Part shown: positions 36,861-48,385 of the stretch, in pieces
Layout of the letters: the number at the start of each line of letters is the position of its first letter
Numbering within the stretch: position 1 is the first letter of the stretch
NCBI GenBank assembly: GCA_005765155.1
Contig: VCCP01000006.1
Coordinates: forward strand, 3,050,501-3,114,500
Direction: 5' to 3'
Source of the DNA: Zelopaecilomyces penicillatus
Lineage: Eukaryota; Ascomycota; Sordariomycetes; Hypocreales; Pseudodiploosporaceae
DNA: 64,000 nucleotides
The notes under the pieces: generated by a model
What the model saw: the letters and a program-made list of their open reading frames with translations, nothing else
Told to the model about the DNA's origin: nothing
Database searches by the model: none
Made by a program: the position numbers and the translations under genes

Positions 36861-38450
36861 ATGGGCCATGGACAATTCTGCTGCACAAACGCCAACTTCG
36901 CGGCTACCGATGAGCCACAACGCGAGCCCAATGCTGCATCCAGTGTCTCTGGATTCGCAACCAAGGATCTCGACTACTTTCTCCATGAGATCAGAACCAT
37001 CACCATAGAGTACGATTTCGAAGCGTCCAGATTCATAGGCGGCACGAATTATACCTCCAGCCATGGATACACAAAATTCGTCTCTTGCTACAGTGCCTTG
37101 ATTCGCAAGCTCGAATGCGACTCCATTGTCGCTGATGACCGCAACGCAGCGTCTCCCCCCCCCCCATGCATTTCACCCTCGACGAGTATACACAAACTCA
37201 ACAAAACAAATCTCACTCAAATAAGAGGATCTGGGTGTGATTTGCAAAACCTTTGCGTTTGCGTTCAAGGCAAATGCGGTAGTCCATAAATCGACACAAG
37301 ACTGCGAAGAGGCACAACAATATGAGGAACTGAGAGCCCGACAATGGTCACATCAGCAGGCTGTATTAAAATTCCTCTGGCATATAGACAGTAATATCCT
37401 CTCCGAAAAGAAAATTCGCCTGACCTTTGTCGAATTAGCATCACATCTGGGTCGCTTTTGTGTCCTTCAAGAGCTCGCACACTCATATGAGCAACGACTC
37501 CAAACCATACGACACAATGTTTGACAAAAGTTTACAACCAAGTCCGACAATGGGTTGCCAGACCATTCCACTCTTTCCCATTAAATCCATCTATTTGAGT
37601 TATTTGATGTGGTTTAAAGAAAGGAATTCGGAGGTCTTCGGTTGGACCCATGCTGACAAAAATACGACAGCCTGATGGTATTTATATTACACAGAGTGAT
37701 GCAATTCTACCAGTTCGAATTGTAGATAAAATTGGAAGAACACAGTTGCATTTAGACTATCGAACAAATTCCTCGTTATGTCGGCGTCCTTGACTTTGGG
37801 GGATGAGAAACGTCGCTAGCAAGAGGTAATTGGGATCCAAAAGCCTATGAAAGGTTCATTCCACCACTTGAGAACTCCTATCACTTTCTCGGCCATACCG
37901 GAAAGCAAAAAGAATCGAGCGCTGCTGCAGGTGTGAAGACTTGGACAATGTACTGAGCAGGCGGCATGATAGATTTACAAGACCCGGTTAAGAAACGCAA
38001 CAAACTGATGGGCAAACAAACGAGAATTATACACCAACCAGGAGTGAGTACGACTTAACGACTTCCTCGCGCTATGTCGAAATTATACAGTCTCAGAAAT
38101 CAGTCGGTTGAAAAACATGCACAATTCATATTATCTTTGCAACCAAGCAAGGGGATCACTAGTGAAGATCAGCTGATGGCCATTCTCAGTGGACAGATCC
38201 ATGGTCCTTGGATACTATTGGTGTGCCCAGCACAAATTGCGTGATTTCACCTAATACTACAGCTGCCCATTATTTTGATGTCTATCAAAGAGCCACTGAA
38301 ATGATTTACACGCATCTTCTTTATGTCGCCATCTCAAGTAACGTGGATTTCAATAAGCCACAGCGGCCGCTACAACATGTCTAGCGTATTCGACAGAACT
38401 TCGATAGCCTCATCGCCGTGTCATTTCTCCTTCTATCTGATCCGTTCTCA
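36861..38450 (+). pseudogene. Family A remnant, copy 2, with upstream broken frame
   Basis: A frame from ATG at 36861 (about 100 codons, with DLDYFLHEIRTITIEYDFE and FVSCYSALIRKLECDS) runs into a C11 tract (37155-37165). Past the tract, continuation in another frame looks better (MHFTLDEYTQTQQ, then ICKTFAFAFKANAVVHK after a second shift, then QAVLKFLWHIDSNILSEK). Further downstream, AAHYFDVYQRATEMIYTHLL-YVAI (38262-38336) aligns with AAQYYHFAVPQAIILDAINC of copy 3, and NFDSL lies at 38397-38411. The FDSL block is 138 nt after the AA, against 168 nt in copy 3, a whole-codon difference. Attribution of the upstream half to the same gene is inference. Confidence 0.45.
37155..37165. repeat. C11 homopolymer inside a coding remnant
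   Basis: Eleven C at the point where the plus-strand reading appears to change frame. Confidence 0.9.
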
Positions 38451-39021
38451 TCAACTACAGCCAAGGGTTAGTTACGAGTAAATCTACATCTTAACTGCAG
38501 CAATATCGAACAATTATAAAACAGCTAACTTGGGATCCTGTGATAGGATCCAGATTGAAGCCCCCATGTCAAAGCGGACACATTGCATGGCAGGCGACAG
38601 ACGTTGACTCACCATTCACAAACCAAAGTAATCAAAGCTAAAGAATGGGCAAATGGATTGCGGAAACATCAACTATAAACGACAAGTAGAGCTCGCTCAC
38701 GCTTCCGAATGGAAGACAAAAGAATGAGTCAATTGGACTCACAATAGGCGGTGAATCGGTCATCACATCATTTCTTTCCATCTACCGTATGGTTATCATG
38801 ACTCGCCCTAGCTAGGGGTTGTACAGAAGAAAAGATTAGCGGTGAGGGTAGCTTGTTTTAGAACTGTAAGATGCTCTTTTCTTCTTCTCTTTTTTCGGCC
38901 GTCGGCTGTTTCCCCAATGGTGCCGGATATTGCGATGCCATCAATATGGAGACAGTTCCATTTTTTTTTGTGAGCGAAGCTAAAACAGAGAATAGGTTGA
39001 AAAGAGCGACCGATAGAAATA

Positions 39022-39414
39022 ATGTTAAAGTATAACATTGAGAGGCAATCGCAAGTACCGCCCATGATAGATGGGCGCTCGCTGAAAAACAATGACCGAG
39101 CCCGAAATTGTCCGACAAAAATGAGAACGATGTCTCGGATACATGTGAGCGTTACTGGCAAACTTGAATACAACAACCCTACCAACCCGAACTGGGCACG
39201 TAAATTACAGGGTTATACCTGGCCAGCCGATACAAAGCCTGAGGATGAATGGTGTACTCAGCATGCATACTACCTGGGTCTTGTTATACAGGAGCTATGG
39301 GGTACAAAGGGAGAGATACTTTTGCCGATAAAACCATGCCTAAGTAAGTCTATGATCTATATTCTCTTTATATATTATCCAGGTTTGGAGTTTGCTCATA
39401 AAGATAAAAGCTAA
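39022..39414 (+). other. Open coding fragment, 117-130 codons
   Basis: The frame begins at ATG 39022. The centre reads convincingly as protein (SVTGKLEYNNPTNPNWARK, then TKPEDEWCTQHAYYLGL). A GTAAGT donor at 39344 and a TCCAG acceptor ending at 39382 would define a 39-nt intron, which is short for fungi and a multiple of three, so both spliced (117 residues) and unspliced (130) forms stay open. No family is recognised. It may be an upstream exon of the family A remnant that follows. Confidence 0.35.
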
Positions 39415-40302
39415 GGGTTAGGATGTGCTGGCTCTTCTCTGTGATATTGAGCAGCTATGTTTCGGGTAGATTTTCAGCGCGAATATTACTGAGTATCAGC
39501 AAGCATACGAACGGCTCAACAACGGTGAAGGTCGGGCCAGAAACTGATCCATGGCTACAAAGCGAAGCCGTCAAAGCAAATCGACGCCCCAATTCCATAG
39601 GAAGTGTGTTCGCAATGGACGAGAACGCGAGCCTACAAAGGGTTCTTTTCTTTCATCACATCCTGGACACAAAGGTTCTGACACATACACTGCAGACTCA
39701 ACAATTCGGGATATTGTTAGTACAAAGATCTCATCTGTCGACTTGTCAACTGTGCAATCCGATGCATCATTAACTTTTGCCAACCTACGAAATGAACAAC
39801 CTAAAAAAACAATGGCGTTGAAAGATTGGGCGAAAGGCTGGAGTTACCTGAAGATGAAATCCTCCGGCTGTGTGTGGAGCGATAATTATCTGCATTACTT
39901 ATGTTGCGAGATACTCCCAATCGACCGGTTCTTCTCAGCTACCTCTCTTGATCTTTTCAAAATAATACACCACAGAATCATGAACTACTACGAAAACAAA
40001 AACGAGCCTTGCCTCGCACAGCAGCCTACAACGCCCGGAATGTTCTAGATCAAGGCGAAAACAAACAGCTGGATCGAATGAAGAGGTTTCTCCAGCTATC
40101 AGACATCACCATACGTTACCACTTATATGGACATTGAAGTAAAACGCACATTTTCCACTTCAACATTGGTTAGTTTCTGGTACACTGCAAGTCTAGCAGC
40201 GGAACATAAACTGAGCCTGACACAAATTATGACAGAGTTCAAAGTTTGAGTATGAGACAAGTTCCGATTAATACCTGAACCAGCCATCAACGCCGCAACT
40301 AT

Positions 40303-40760
40303 ATGGACAGAATCAGGCTGTCGATGAGGATGCAAATATGGATAATCGCCGTGGAAAACTTGCCCTGTCATGGCGAGAGACTAAATACATGCCGAATATC
40401 TTTTTGGGATGAAAATACACCTCTCTTTCCACAAAGCCGTATTTTTCATGCTAAATTAGGCCCTCATATTACAGAGGGGCTTACAAAACGCACTGAGTTC
40501 ATTCTCTTTGAGGCCGCACAATATTATCACTTCGCCGTCCCCCAGGCAATTATACTGGATGCTATTAACTGTGACCTTTCTTACTTCGTTGCAATTCTAC
40601 ATCCGCCACCAATTCTACAGCAACTATAGCACATAAGAGCTAAATACCCAGAAGCGGCCCCAGAGAAGCTCTCCAACACATTCGATTCACTACGAAACCA
40701 GTGCTTGTATCTGCTTATCGCCCCACATAAGGCAGATGTGATGCCCGAATACTCATTATA
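40303..40760 (+). pseudogene. Family A remnant, copy 3 (best preserved)
   Basis: An open stretch (40303-40629) contains RIFHAKLGP, then RTEFILFEAAQYYHFAVPQA and AINCDLSYFVAILHPPP. After one TAG at 40627-40629, the same frame continues with KLSNTFDSLRNQCLYLL and APHKADVMPE (40663-40750). The blocks HAKLGP, FILF-EAAQYY, AI..DL and FDSLR recur in copies 1, 2 and 4. The upstream part (39551-40048, open for 165 codons in another frame) may belong to it. The product would be intracellular and mainly helical, by appearance. I recognise no family. The stop and the lack of a clean start argue against function. Confidence 0.55.
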
Positions 40761-41195
40761 TCCAACGAAGGATTACAGCCACACTCAAAGGGAATTATAT
40801 TGCTGGCTGAACTGTTCCATATAATGGACGGTTTGACGGACGACAATAGAATATAACCCGACGTGAAACGCGAGCATCGATCTACTGAAAAGACTACGCC
40901 GGCCTTCTCTAGCACAGCAGCTAAGAAGTGGGTGACAAGTACCGGGGGCGAATGGGATTCGATTGTCTGTCGTTTATGGACCGCCCTCACCTCATCCATG
41001 CTAGACGAGACGACGTCTAGTAGGACGTCCGTCGTATTCGGCCGAAACCTGACTTCGCCGCCGCACATCAAATGCATCGTGCTTTGACTTTGACACCGTG
41101 AGAACACACAGTCAGACTACCGGCTTCGGCAGATTTACATTTCATTTGCTCTCGCCAATATCCAATTCTCATAGGAAGATATACTCCGCGCAGCC

Positions 41196-41561
41196 ATGAA
41201 TGACATGGTCGACCCAAATCGGTCCGATGATTCCAGTCCTTCTTCGGACTTCAGTGGCAAGCTTGTTGACTACGAGAACGGAGATGAGATGTTCTTTATT
41301 CGGTTGGTCGATGGGAATTCCGTCACAAATCAGCCTTGTCTTGCGACACCCCAAACAGCAATAATACCAAATACGGTGGCTGAATCAATAGGTCATGTTA
41401 AATTCAGGCACACGGCTCTCGAAAAAAAAACTTGCAAATATCACTCTGTCGGATCCTTTCCGAAGTTTCAAGTAGTGAATGTGGTGTCGTTGCCAAAGAC
41501 GAAGGAATTGACATCTTCTCTGGAGATCTCTGGCCTGTGTTCCATGATTGACAGAATTTGA
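41196..41561 (+). other. Open frame, 121 codons, unknown
   Basis: ATG at 41196 to TGA. The frame reads like protein in its first two thirds (SSDFSGKLVDYENGDEMFF, then IRLVDGNSVTNQPCL and CKYHSVGSFPKFQVV). It has no known motif. It lies between family A remnants and could be a fragment of a further broken gene or a small intact one. Confidence 0.3.
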
Positions 41562-41798
41562 GGAGAAACCACGGAAAACAACAACTTTTTGCTCTATCAT
41601 AATGACAATCAGATGGCAATGCGCAATGTGAGGGGCTATTATGCATACCGCCATGCATGAAACAGTCGAGTGCCGAATACGGCTCCAGGCAGGCAAAGGG
41701 TGTAAGTGAACAGAACTTGAGCCAGCAGATTGTGGCCTTTCCGAATATTCTGGCCATATGGTGCAATAGACAACTGCCCCTGAAGATGAAACTCTACA

Positions 41799-42290
41799 TT
41801 GTTTGCTATTCCTGTTTTACGATGGGGTATATTGCCAAGTTCATTACATACTATATGGTATCTTGGTATGACCATAGGGCCGTTCTATCCTGGCCCAGAC
41901 ATGCGGGCGGATGAACTCACACCTGTACATGTGGTGGTGCAGATGCCTGCCACATACGAGATGAAGGCCACCACCTTGCAAGAGAATCTCCAACAGTTCA
42001 TTTCGAACTCCGCACAACCTTCCCAGTATCCTAAGTATCTCAAAATCATAGAAGACTTCACCACATGTTCAATTCGCCGTCTGTGTTGTCAACAACAAAC
42101 TGGCCTCAGAGGGGAACTTCTCACGAAATATTCCCTTTGCTATTAACTCATGCTTACCGCCCGGTCCGCAAGGTCTGGAGGCAGAGGGCGGATAGCCATT
42201 CGAAGCATGGCTAAGGCGCATTTTGCTTTGGACAACTTTGTCATCAATTTATTCATTCACGATGCAAAATTATCCATCTAGTCAGAGAGT
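41799..42290 (+). pseudogene. Coding remnant sharing a short block with family A copy 1
   Basis: An open part (41850-42143) reads LGMTIGPFYPGPDMRADEL and QENLQQFISNSAQPSQYPK. After stops, FVINLFIHDAKLS appears (42238-42276). Its DNA TTATTCATTCACGATGCAA differs at only two of 19 positions from the matching segment of copy 1 at 36362, which is the closest DNA-level match I found in the block. Assignment to family A is tentative. Confidence 0.35.
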
Positions 42291-43881
42291 GAGACGGCCC
42301 TAGGGTTGAATAGGGCAAGAGAGTCACATCAATTTCTGTCAAGTCGCAAGTCGACAATGGCCAAGTCGCCAGTGCCAAGCAAAACTTCGATTACAAAAAG
42401 TTCATTGACAACAGACTACAAGGACTCCCATGCCCTGAAGGCAATAGAGCAGTCACACACGAAGCAGACGACTTAGATATCCTAGTTCGACATATGCACC
42501 GATTTACTCTCTTTATACTGAGATCATGGTTGTCAGCCCCAGTGGTGCCATCAGACTCCCACTTAAACATTGGCAATGCTTTATTATGACTACACGGCAC
42601 ATCCATGTCAATCTTGGAGATGTTACAACATCACCGACCTAAATGTTATGATCACTCGGCACGTTCTAGTAGATGGAATTGTCATATGATTGTCTTAAAA
42701 AAATACATGTACGAAATGGAGAATGCTCCGTGTCTTTGAAACGATGAGTGATAGTCAATTGTCAATAACCATGTCACTACACGTCGACTTGTGCTTTTCA
42801 ATTGTACCTCGCTTCCACGCGCCACCGCTTTTAAACTGGTTCAGCCGACGCTGAGCAAATGTTCCCTTTATCGGAAAACGGAGGTCTCTCCTGGGCTTCT
42901 AATACCGCAGCTACTTACTCGAACTTGTCGTCCTATATAAGATGCTGAAGTTTGAACACACTTCTTAGGCTTCCTGTTGCCAGTTAGCTTGCTGGCAGAT
43001 GGACACCATGGAACAGTCAGACACATGCCAAATCATTGCCAATAACGCTTTTCATATGCAACAAAGAAAGATGAGAAGCGGGTAACAATGAAAATGATAC
43101 CCTCATCTTCATCCTCATTACGGCTCATTTTGATTAGTAAAGGAGAAGGAGTTGAATGCTACAAGAGACGAACAGCACCACTCGAAAGCGCTACGCCATT
43201 GAATCAACTGATGTTTATCGATCTGGCTCATGCCGTCTACTTTTGATGGGACTCATTTTCCACGTCAGCATGGAACATGAGAAGGTTAAAAAGACGACTA
43301 CTTGAAGAATACCGAGAGTCCTAACGACCAGAAAAATCTGTTATTCCCGAAATCTCACTTAGTCGTTGGTTCTTCGCTCGTCAATGTGTGCTGCAGCCTG
43401 CCGCCACCTTCTCTTCCTCGGAAGCCATCGAGGCTGCGTCCCATACTGGCACTGTTGGTACGTCTTCGTTCGTTCCCTTCTCTCTGTGGTACCAAAAAAA
43501 ACATAGGCTAACATATAGGATGCATGTATGCATCCATTACAGACCCTCACATACATGACACGGCATATGACTCCGATTTCGACCATTGCCACTGCATGAC
43601 ACTCAACGACGGTGATGCAGTCTCGGACTACATAAAAAACGCCAGTAACAATCTCAACTCATGCTGGCATCAAGAAACTAATGATTGACATTCAATGGGC
43701 GATCATGAGAATTGCAGCCAAGTCCAAAGCTGCTCCAACCTTTAGTAAGGCGCAGCTGTGGTGTCTGCGGGTGACCATTTTGTCGGTATTGTCACATGGC
43801 TTCGCTCAATTGCCAATTGAGCAGGCGGACAGCAGAAGGGGGGAATTGTGTTGTGAATAAACAGGGTGTTAAAGAGACCTT

Positions 43882-44226
43882 TCAAAATGGCCAATGACTT
43901 ACACATAGCCTTTCGCGGGTGTAGCTGCACCGCCAGACTATGAGATTGTTTGCAGCCCCAGTGGCAACGGTGATTATAGTTTCAATAGCAAGAGAAGCCA
44001 GAGTGATGATAGCAGCAACGAGTTGAATACCGGCGAAAAAATTGTGGATGGATAGGCGTTTTTGGGCTGAATTAAACCTGAGAAGAAAGCAATGATGACA
44101 AACATCAAGCGAGATGTACTCGATATGGCATATCATGTAAGTTCCAATTCTTTCTCGTTTCAACAAAAGTTGGCAGGATGAAGTTGCTAAGAATTCTCCA
44201 AGTATCATGGCAACCTCCACAAGCAT
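43882..44226 (-). other. Hydrophobic open frame, 114 codons
   Basis: The frame is on the minus strand with ATG at 44226-44224. It contains a strong hydrophobic stretch (LVAAIITLASLAIETIITVA and on to NNLIVW) that would span a membrane or form an amphipathic helix pair. The N-terminal part is Cys/His-containing. No family is recognised, and it could be chance or a remnant. Confidence 0.25.
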
Positions 44227-44510
44227 TTTGCTCAAGGAACAATCAACAGGCCATTGTAGGTCACCATTAACCTACTTTACGGATGTGGCTGTTCTGACAA
44301 TGAAGTCATCGCATGAGGGGCACCATAGATTCCATCATCGTTCTGTACGCTGCCAGCTTGCCAGCGTGCTGACGCATGTTGGCAATATGAGCCCTCCCAG
44401 GAGCTCTCCTTATCGACCCTCCTTCATTGTCAATTCATTGTCACCCCTTCACCTAAGATCTAGATGCCAATGCCGATGATACTATTTTGAACGGAACTTC
44501 CATGGTTTAG

Positions 44511-44966
44511 GTGGTGTTGAACAGGAAAGAAACGGAGTTCCCTCCCCCCTCAATTGCATAAAGTTCATCCTGGCTATCAATGCCCACCTGGGGTTCGTAC
44601 AGCTCATGGACCAACACGATGACACCTCGACGGCAAGAGACCAGTGTCTGAAGTGTCTCGTGTGCCTTGAAGTAGAGGTCGTCGAGGCAATATTTCAAGA
44701 TCAGTTCGAAGGACCTGCCTGCATTGTGCCTTTTGAAGTAGCGACATTAGGCATCTGCCCTTGTAGCACCATCGTTTGCTTCATAGATCAGCATCAACCG
44801 TGGCTGCCCTTTACAGTGTAAGCACATGATTCTCGCTGTTACAGATACATTGCTAATGGCTTCACGTAGCACCTGGATCGAAAGGACCTTTCTCCGCTTG
44901 CAGGACATTGAAACTGGTACATGTGGGGGATTATGCTCGGCATATACAAGAACCCCTAGAACTTAA
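44511..44966 (+). pseudogene. Cys-rich two-exon coding fragment
   Basis: A putative acceptor (GGTTTAG, ending 44510) opens a 102-codon stretch that reads as protein: LNCIKFILAINAHLGFVQLM, then RDQCLKCLVCLEVEVVEAIF, then GICPCSTIVCF. It ends at a GTAAGC donor (44818). The 52-nt intron has a TGCTAATG branch site and GTAG acceptor (44869). The next exon continues in phase (TWIERTFLRLQDIETGTC) to TAA at 44964. CxxC-type pairs (CLKC, CPC) could bind metal, but this is speculative. No initiating exon is identified, so it is a fragment or the tail of a gene. Confidence 0.4.
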
Positions 44967-45060
44967 GAGTGTTTGGAGAAGATGCAAATAAAATTTCTCT
45001 GTCTTTTGCTTCAGAATGGGGGTTCACTTACTTGGTGCAAAATGATTCCTATCACCACTT

Positions 45061-45420
45061 AAACTCGTCGCGTTTACCCAAACACAAACGAAAAAATTCC
45101 GAAGGCTGAGCGTCCACGCAGAACTCAGAACTACGAAGACACAAACAACTGCAGTGCGGATGCTTGAATCAGATCGACAAGATTTGTCAGACTGCGGACG
45201 TGCGTTGTATTTATCTTTCCCAAAGTCCGCGCAACCGCGCAACGCTGGTCAGATCAGAGCACTGAGAGCATTCTTAGCTCCGGGGGCTAGGGCAAGTAAA
45301 AGCGTGGCGAAAGTTATTCTTTCTGGTCATTCGCTTATCGAAGTGGTTTATTCCACTGCAAAGAAACGTGAGGATGGAGATTCAAGATCCTAGAACTAGA
45401 AACGGTTGCATACAACACTA
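45061..45420 (+). pseudogene. Family B remnant (LYLSFPK block)
   Basis: The coding-like frame is open from about 45050. It reads LESDRQDLSDCGRALYLSFPK, followed by AQPRNAGQIRALRAFLAP, KVILSGHSLIEVVYST. It then loses frame near 45385, where a +1/-1 shift would restore FKILELETV, matching LKILATEMV of the 63.7-kb copy. By eye about 60% of residues are identical over 76 positions, while third codon positions differ widely. The frameshift indicates a dead copy. Confidence 0.6.
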
Positions 45421-45934
45421 CTAGAGTGCCGGTCGGTGGTATTACGGGTTCTGCTCAAAGTCCAGGTCTCCTAACCTGCCTTTCCCCTGAATTTCTATAC
45501 AACAGCTGATTCCCTAACGGTTCCCACTAGAAGTCTTGGGAATATGGACTGCCGACAGGGTTTGCTTCTCATCATGATTAACCAACAATAACGCCATCGA
45601 CAGCCATATGGTCTCCCCCTTGAACCAGGGACGAAGAGCGTCAACATAAACGGTAAGTTTGATCTTTCTGTTTACATCTTTATCCTTATTGACTTTCATT
45701 ATAGCTTTACACCTGTGGACTAGGCGTTATCGCTTGTGGCGACAAACACGACATAATAGCGTTTCTGCTGCCGCTCTCATGCGGAAGAGACACTGGTTAC
45801 AAGGTACACAGAAGGACAGAACCCGAGCTCACTCATGAGTATCACTTATCAATACTCTGCAATATTGAGAAAACCTCATTCTAAATGGTTATTCGGGACA
45901 AATTCTCCCGTTTAACTTTTCGTACCGCCAGCTA

Positions 45935-46413
45935 ATGAGAAACGAGATGTCCTCATCAGTACGGAACAAAGCGTCTTTCTTAAGCCAACGTTATCTTTCG
46001 AACAAACCGTCCGCAACAATCGCATTGTTTGAACCGAAACATGTAACTTGTTTTGGTTTGTCTACGGATGAACTTGCTGGTCCATCGATTTTCAATTTGG
46101 TGTTAGCGGATAGACTAATGGGTATGATCTACAAACACCTGGATACGGAAGAATTGGACGAACTCACAAAACGCATGGAAGTTGGCCATTGCGAGAGTAG
46201 AGTTGTGCGTGTGACAGAATTTATGCACGGTATCGCGACCCCAAAGTCAACACCGGAGGTCAAGAGGTTGTCAAGGAAGAATGCAGACATGATGATACCG
46301 ACGGCATTGACGACGCCTTTGATAACCTCGACCGCGCCGACTCCGACTTCGACTCCGACTGACTCCGACTTCCACCACGTGTGTTGGCGCTCCTCCCGTG
46401 AAGGTTGCAGTTG
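45935..46413 (+). pseudogene. Family C copy, plus strand (MG-YKH block)
   Basis: The frame from ATG 45935 is open for 159 codons. It contains IALFEPKHVTCFGLSTDELA, then LMGMIYKHLDTEELDELTKR and VTEFMHGIATP. The last 45 codons of this frame are Thr/Pro low-complexity. In the neighbouring frame the same DNA (46280-46360) reads HDDTDGIDDAFDNLDRADSD, an acidic tail like that of the minus-strand copy. The original frame therefore probably shifted near 46270. Two cysteines are present and there is no membrane segment. The family is not recognised. Confidence 0.45.
46337..46370. repeat. CCGACT-type hexanucleotide repeat
   Basis: Imperfect tandem copies of a six-base unit (CCGACT/TCGACT), encoding Asp-Ser or Thr-Pro repeats depending on frame. 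Confidence 0.75.
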
Positions 46414-46493
46414 AACCGTGACGACTAGGCCCGATGGATGGCCTTTTGGTTGGTTTCCCCCGGCATTCGTGGTGTCGAGATACACGTCACCGT

Positions 46494-47240
46494 TCATTCA
46501 AGTTGACGTATCCTTTTGGGCAGAGGTTGGCACTGAGGCCCATGTGCCATCCGGCCGCCTTTTCCTCGCAGCTGCAGCTGCAGGTATAACCCAAGGCGAC
46601 CAAGATGTAGGCGAAGCCTCGCCAATACACCGCCCAGCCTGGCGGACTGCAGTCGACTCACGATGAGGGTGAGTCCCTCTGGTCTTGGTTCCGCTGTTGG
46701 CATCTCGCGCGCCTCTCGCTTTGCCGCCTGCTGCAGCAGATCCATGTACCTTTTCAACACCCTCTTCTTTTAAGGTATTGCCTCTGGTATAGCAAGGCCA
46801 TAAAGAAACTCAACAGATAGCATTTCGCCATCACTGCAGTCTGCTTATCGCTCCACAATAATTCTTTTAAGTGTTTATCGCATATTGTTAGCCACAACAG
46901 TGTCAGCGTCCACCTCTTCTTCCTCCTCGACATCGGCATGGTCACCCTCCAGAGTCCAGTCGCGTCCGCCGTCTTCATCCGCCGCAGATATAATTAGTGT
47001 TGATGGCATTGCAGCGAGTCGCGCCGCCTTTTTATCCACTTGAATATTCAAATGAACTCTTGCATTAGCACATCTATGCATATTGGTAAGACTAATCAAG
47101 TCATCATCCGACATGTGTTTGTACAGTAATCCCATATCTTTTGGGTATCCATCCACAAGCCATTTATTCAAGCAATCCTTGTTAGTGTATTCTCATAGTC
47201 GCTGTAACAGATCTGATAGCTCTGGCATCGCGTTCTTCAT
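46494..47240 (-). pseudogene. Family C copy, minus strand, with acidic tail
   Basis: Reading from 47240 downward: MKNMKNAMPELSDLLQRL, a TGA, then in the same frame EYTNKDCLNKWLVDGYPKDM, GLLYKHMSDDDLISLTNMH, and an acidic segment DVEEEEEVDADTV ending near 46875. In other frames coding character continues downstream: KHLKELLWSDKQTAVMAKCY (about 46.8-46.9 kb) and KRYMDLLQQAAKREAREMP (46494-46760). It faces the plus-strand copy tail to tail. One stop and at least one frameshift mark it as broken, unless unseen introns explain them. Confidence 0.45.
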
Positions 47241-47814
47241 GTTCTTCATATCGTCGTCACTTCGGGTCGGGCTTGCTTGGGTAGATGTAGGCAGAAGATG
47301 GCTGGATCATTCGGAATAGGCGTGGACACAAAACTATAAATCAACAGGTTAGCCGTTGTCAAACCAGGTCCCTCCCCTTACATTTGTATTTCAAGCAACA
47401 CACACACTAACTGGGATACACTGCAACCAGTGGGATTGTTCAAGAAATCAGAGGGTTGAGAGAGGAGACGACAATGAACACATAACCGGGCGCCTCAACG
47501 GTGCGTGCAATTATATATTTCGCCATTTGAAGTGGAATAGGCTGGTCTGGGTGACAGGCACCCTGTTTACCTCGCGCTTGACATACATCTCCAGCCCGGC
47601 ATCCCTGGTTTAGCTAAGGGCAGACATCCTCGAGACATACCCAGCATCGTCGACTTCTTGCTGGATACGTCCTAGGTGGGATCTACTGGATTTGCTATAT
47701 ATGGGATCGAAAGGGAACGTGTATGTATGCACATGAAACTTACTCCGCAGGCCCGCCGACCAAAACGCTCTGACAATAACTTGGGCAGCCTCGACCTTGG
47801 CATGGCTGTGCTTA

Positions 47815-48385
47815 GGAGTTGCGCTATGGCCACTTTATTATGAAGACGACTGGGCGAGCAATGACACAGATGTCATTTCCTCTTCCGACAACGTAATAGC
47901 GATTGCGCAAGCAGGAGTGGAACCTCAAACCGCTCTTAATATTAAGCTCCTCCTTGCCATCCATAACGAAGTAGCCCGAACCCTCCGTGCCAGGGCTGCC
48001 CAGACTGTACTCAGGCTGCCTATTCATATTTACTTTATAACCCAGCTGCTTTACATCGATTGGATAAGTATAGTCAAGGGCTATGATAGGCACATCGACT
48101 TTATACTGTTTTAAACTGCTCGCTACTATCAATACGCTGCCCTGCAGATTATCATTATGGAAGCCATTCAGTACGACTTACACTTGCGCAGATATGGCAT
48201 CAGCCATCAGTTTTACTGCCGGTGCAGTAACACCTAATTGATAGCCCAGAAGTGTTTTTTTAGAGCAGCTCAGAGACACATTTGACTCCCTCCGTCATCA
48301 ATATCTATACCTGTTTGTTGCCTCACACAGAGTTGATCTGGGGTCTAACGAAGAGAACGATCAGGATACCATCAACTGAGGCGTA
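47815..48385 (+). pseudogene. Family A remnant, copy 4
   Basis: An open frame up to 48111 contains ALNIKLLLAIHNEVARTLRA and ends DRHIDFILF, then TAA (48112-48114). The same frame resumes with TARYYQYAALQIIIMEAIQY and DL. This aligns with RTEFILFEAAQYYHFAVPQA of copy 3, the stop sitting where copy 3 has Glu. Downstream EQLRDTFDSLRHQYLYLFVA, SHRVDL (48263-48340) matches the FDSLR block of copy 3. The distance between blocks is 175 nt here against 174 nt in copy 3, a one-base difference. A nonsense codon plus a frameshift make this a pseudogene. Confidence 0.6.

Noticed and set aside
39551..40048. 165-codon open frame as a separate intact gene
   Set aside because: It starts well (ATGGCTACAAAGCG), but its second half drifts into ordinary noncoding composition and it abuts the family A copy 3 remnant. 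I treat it as part of that remnant.
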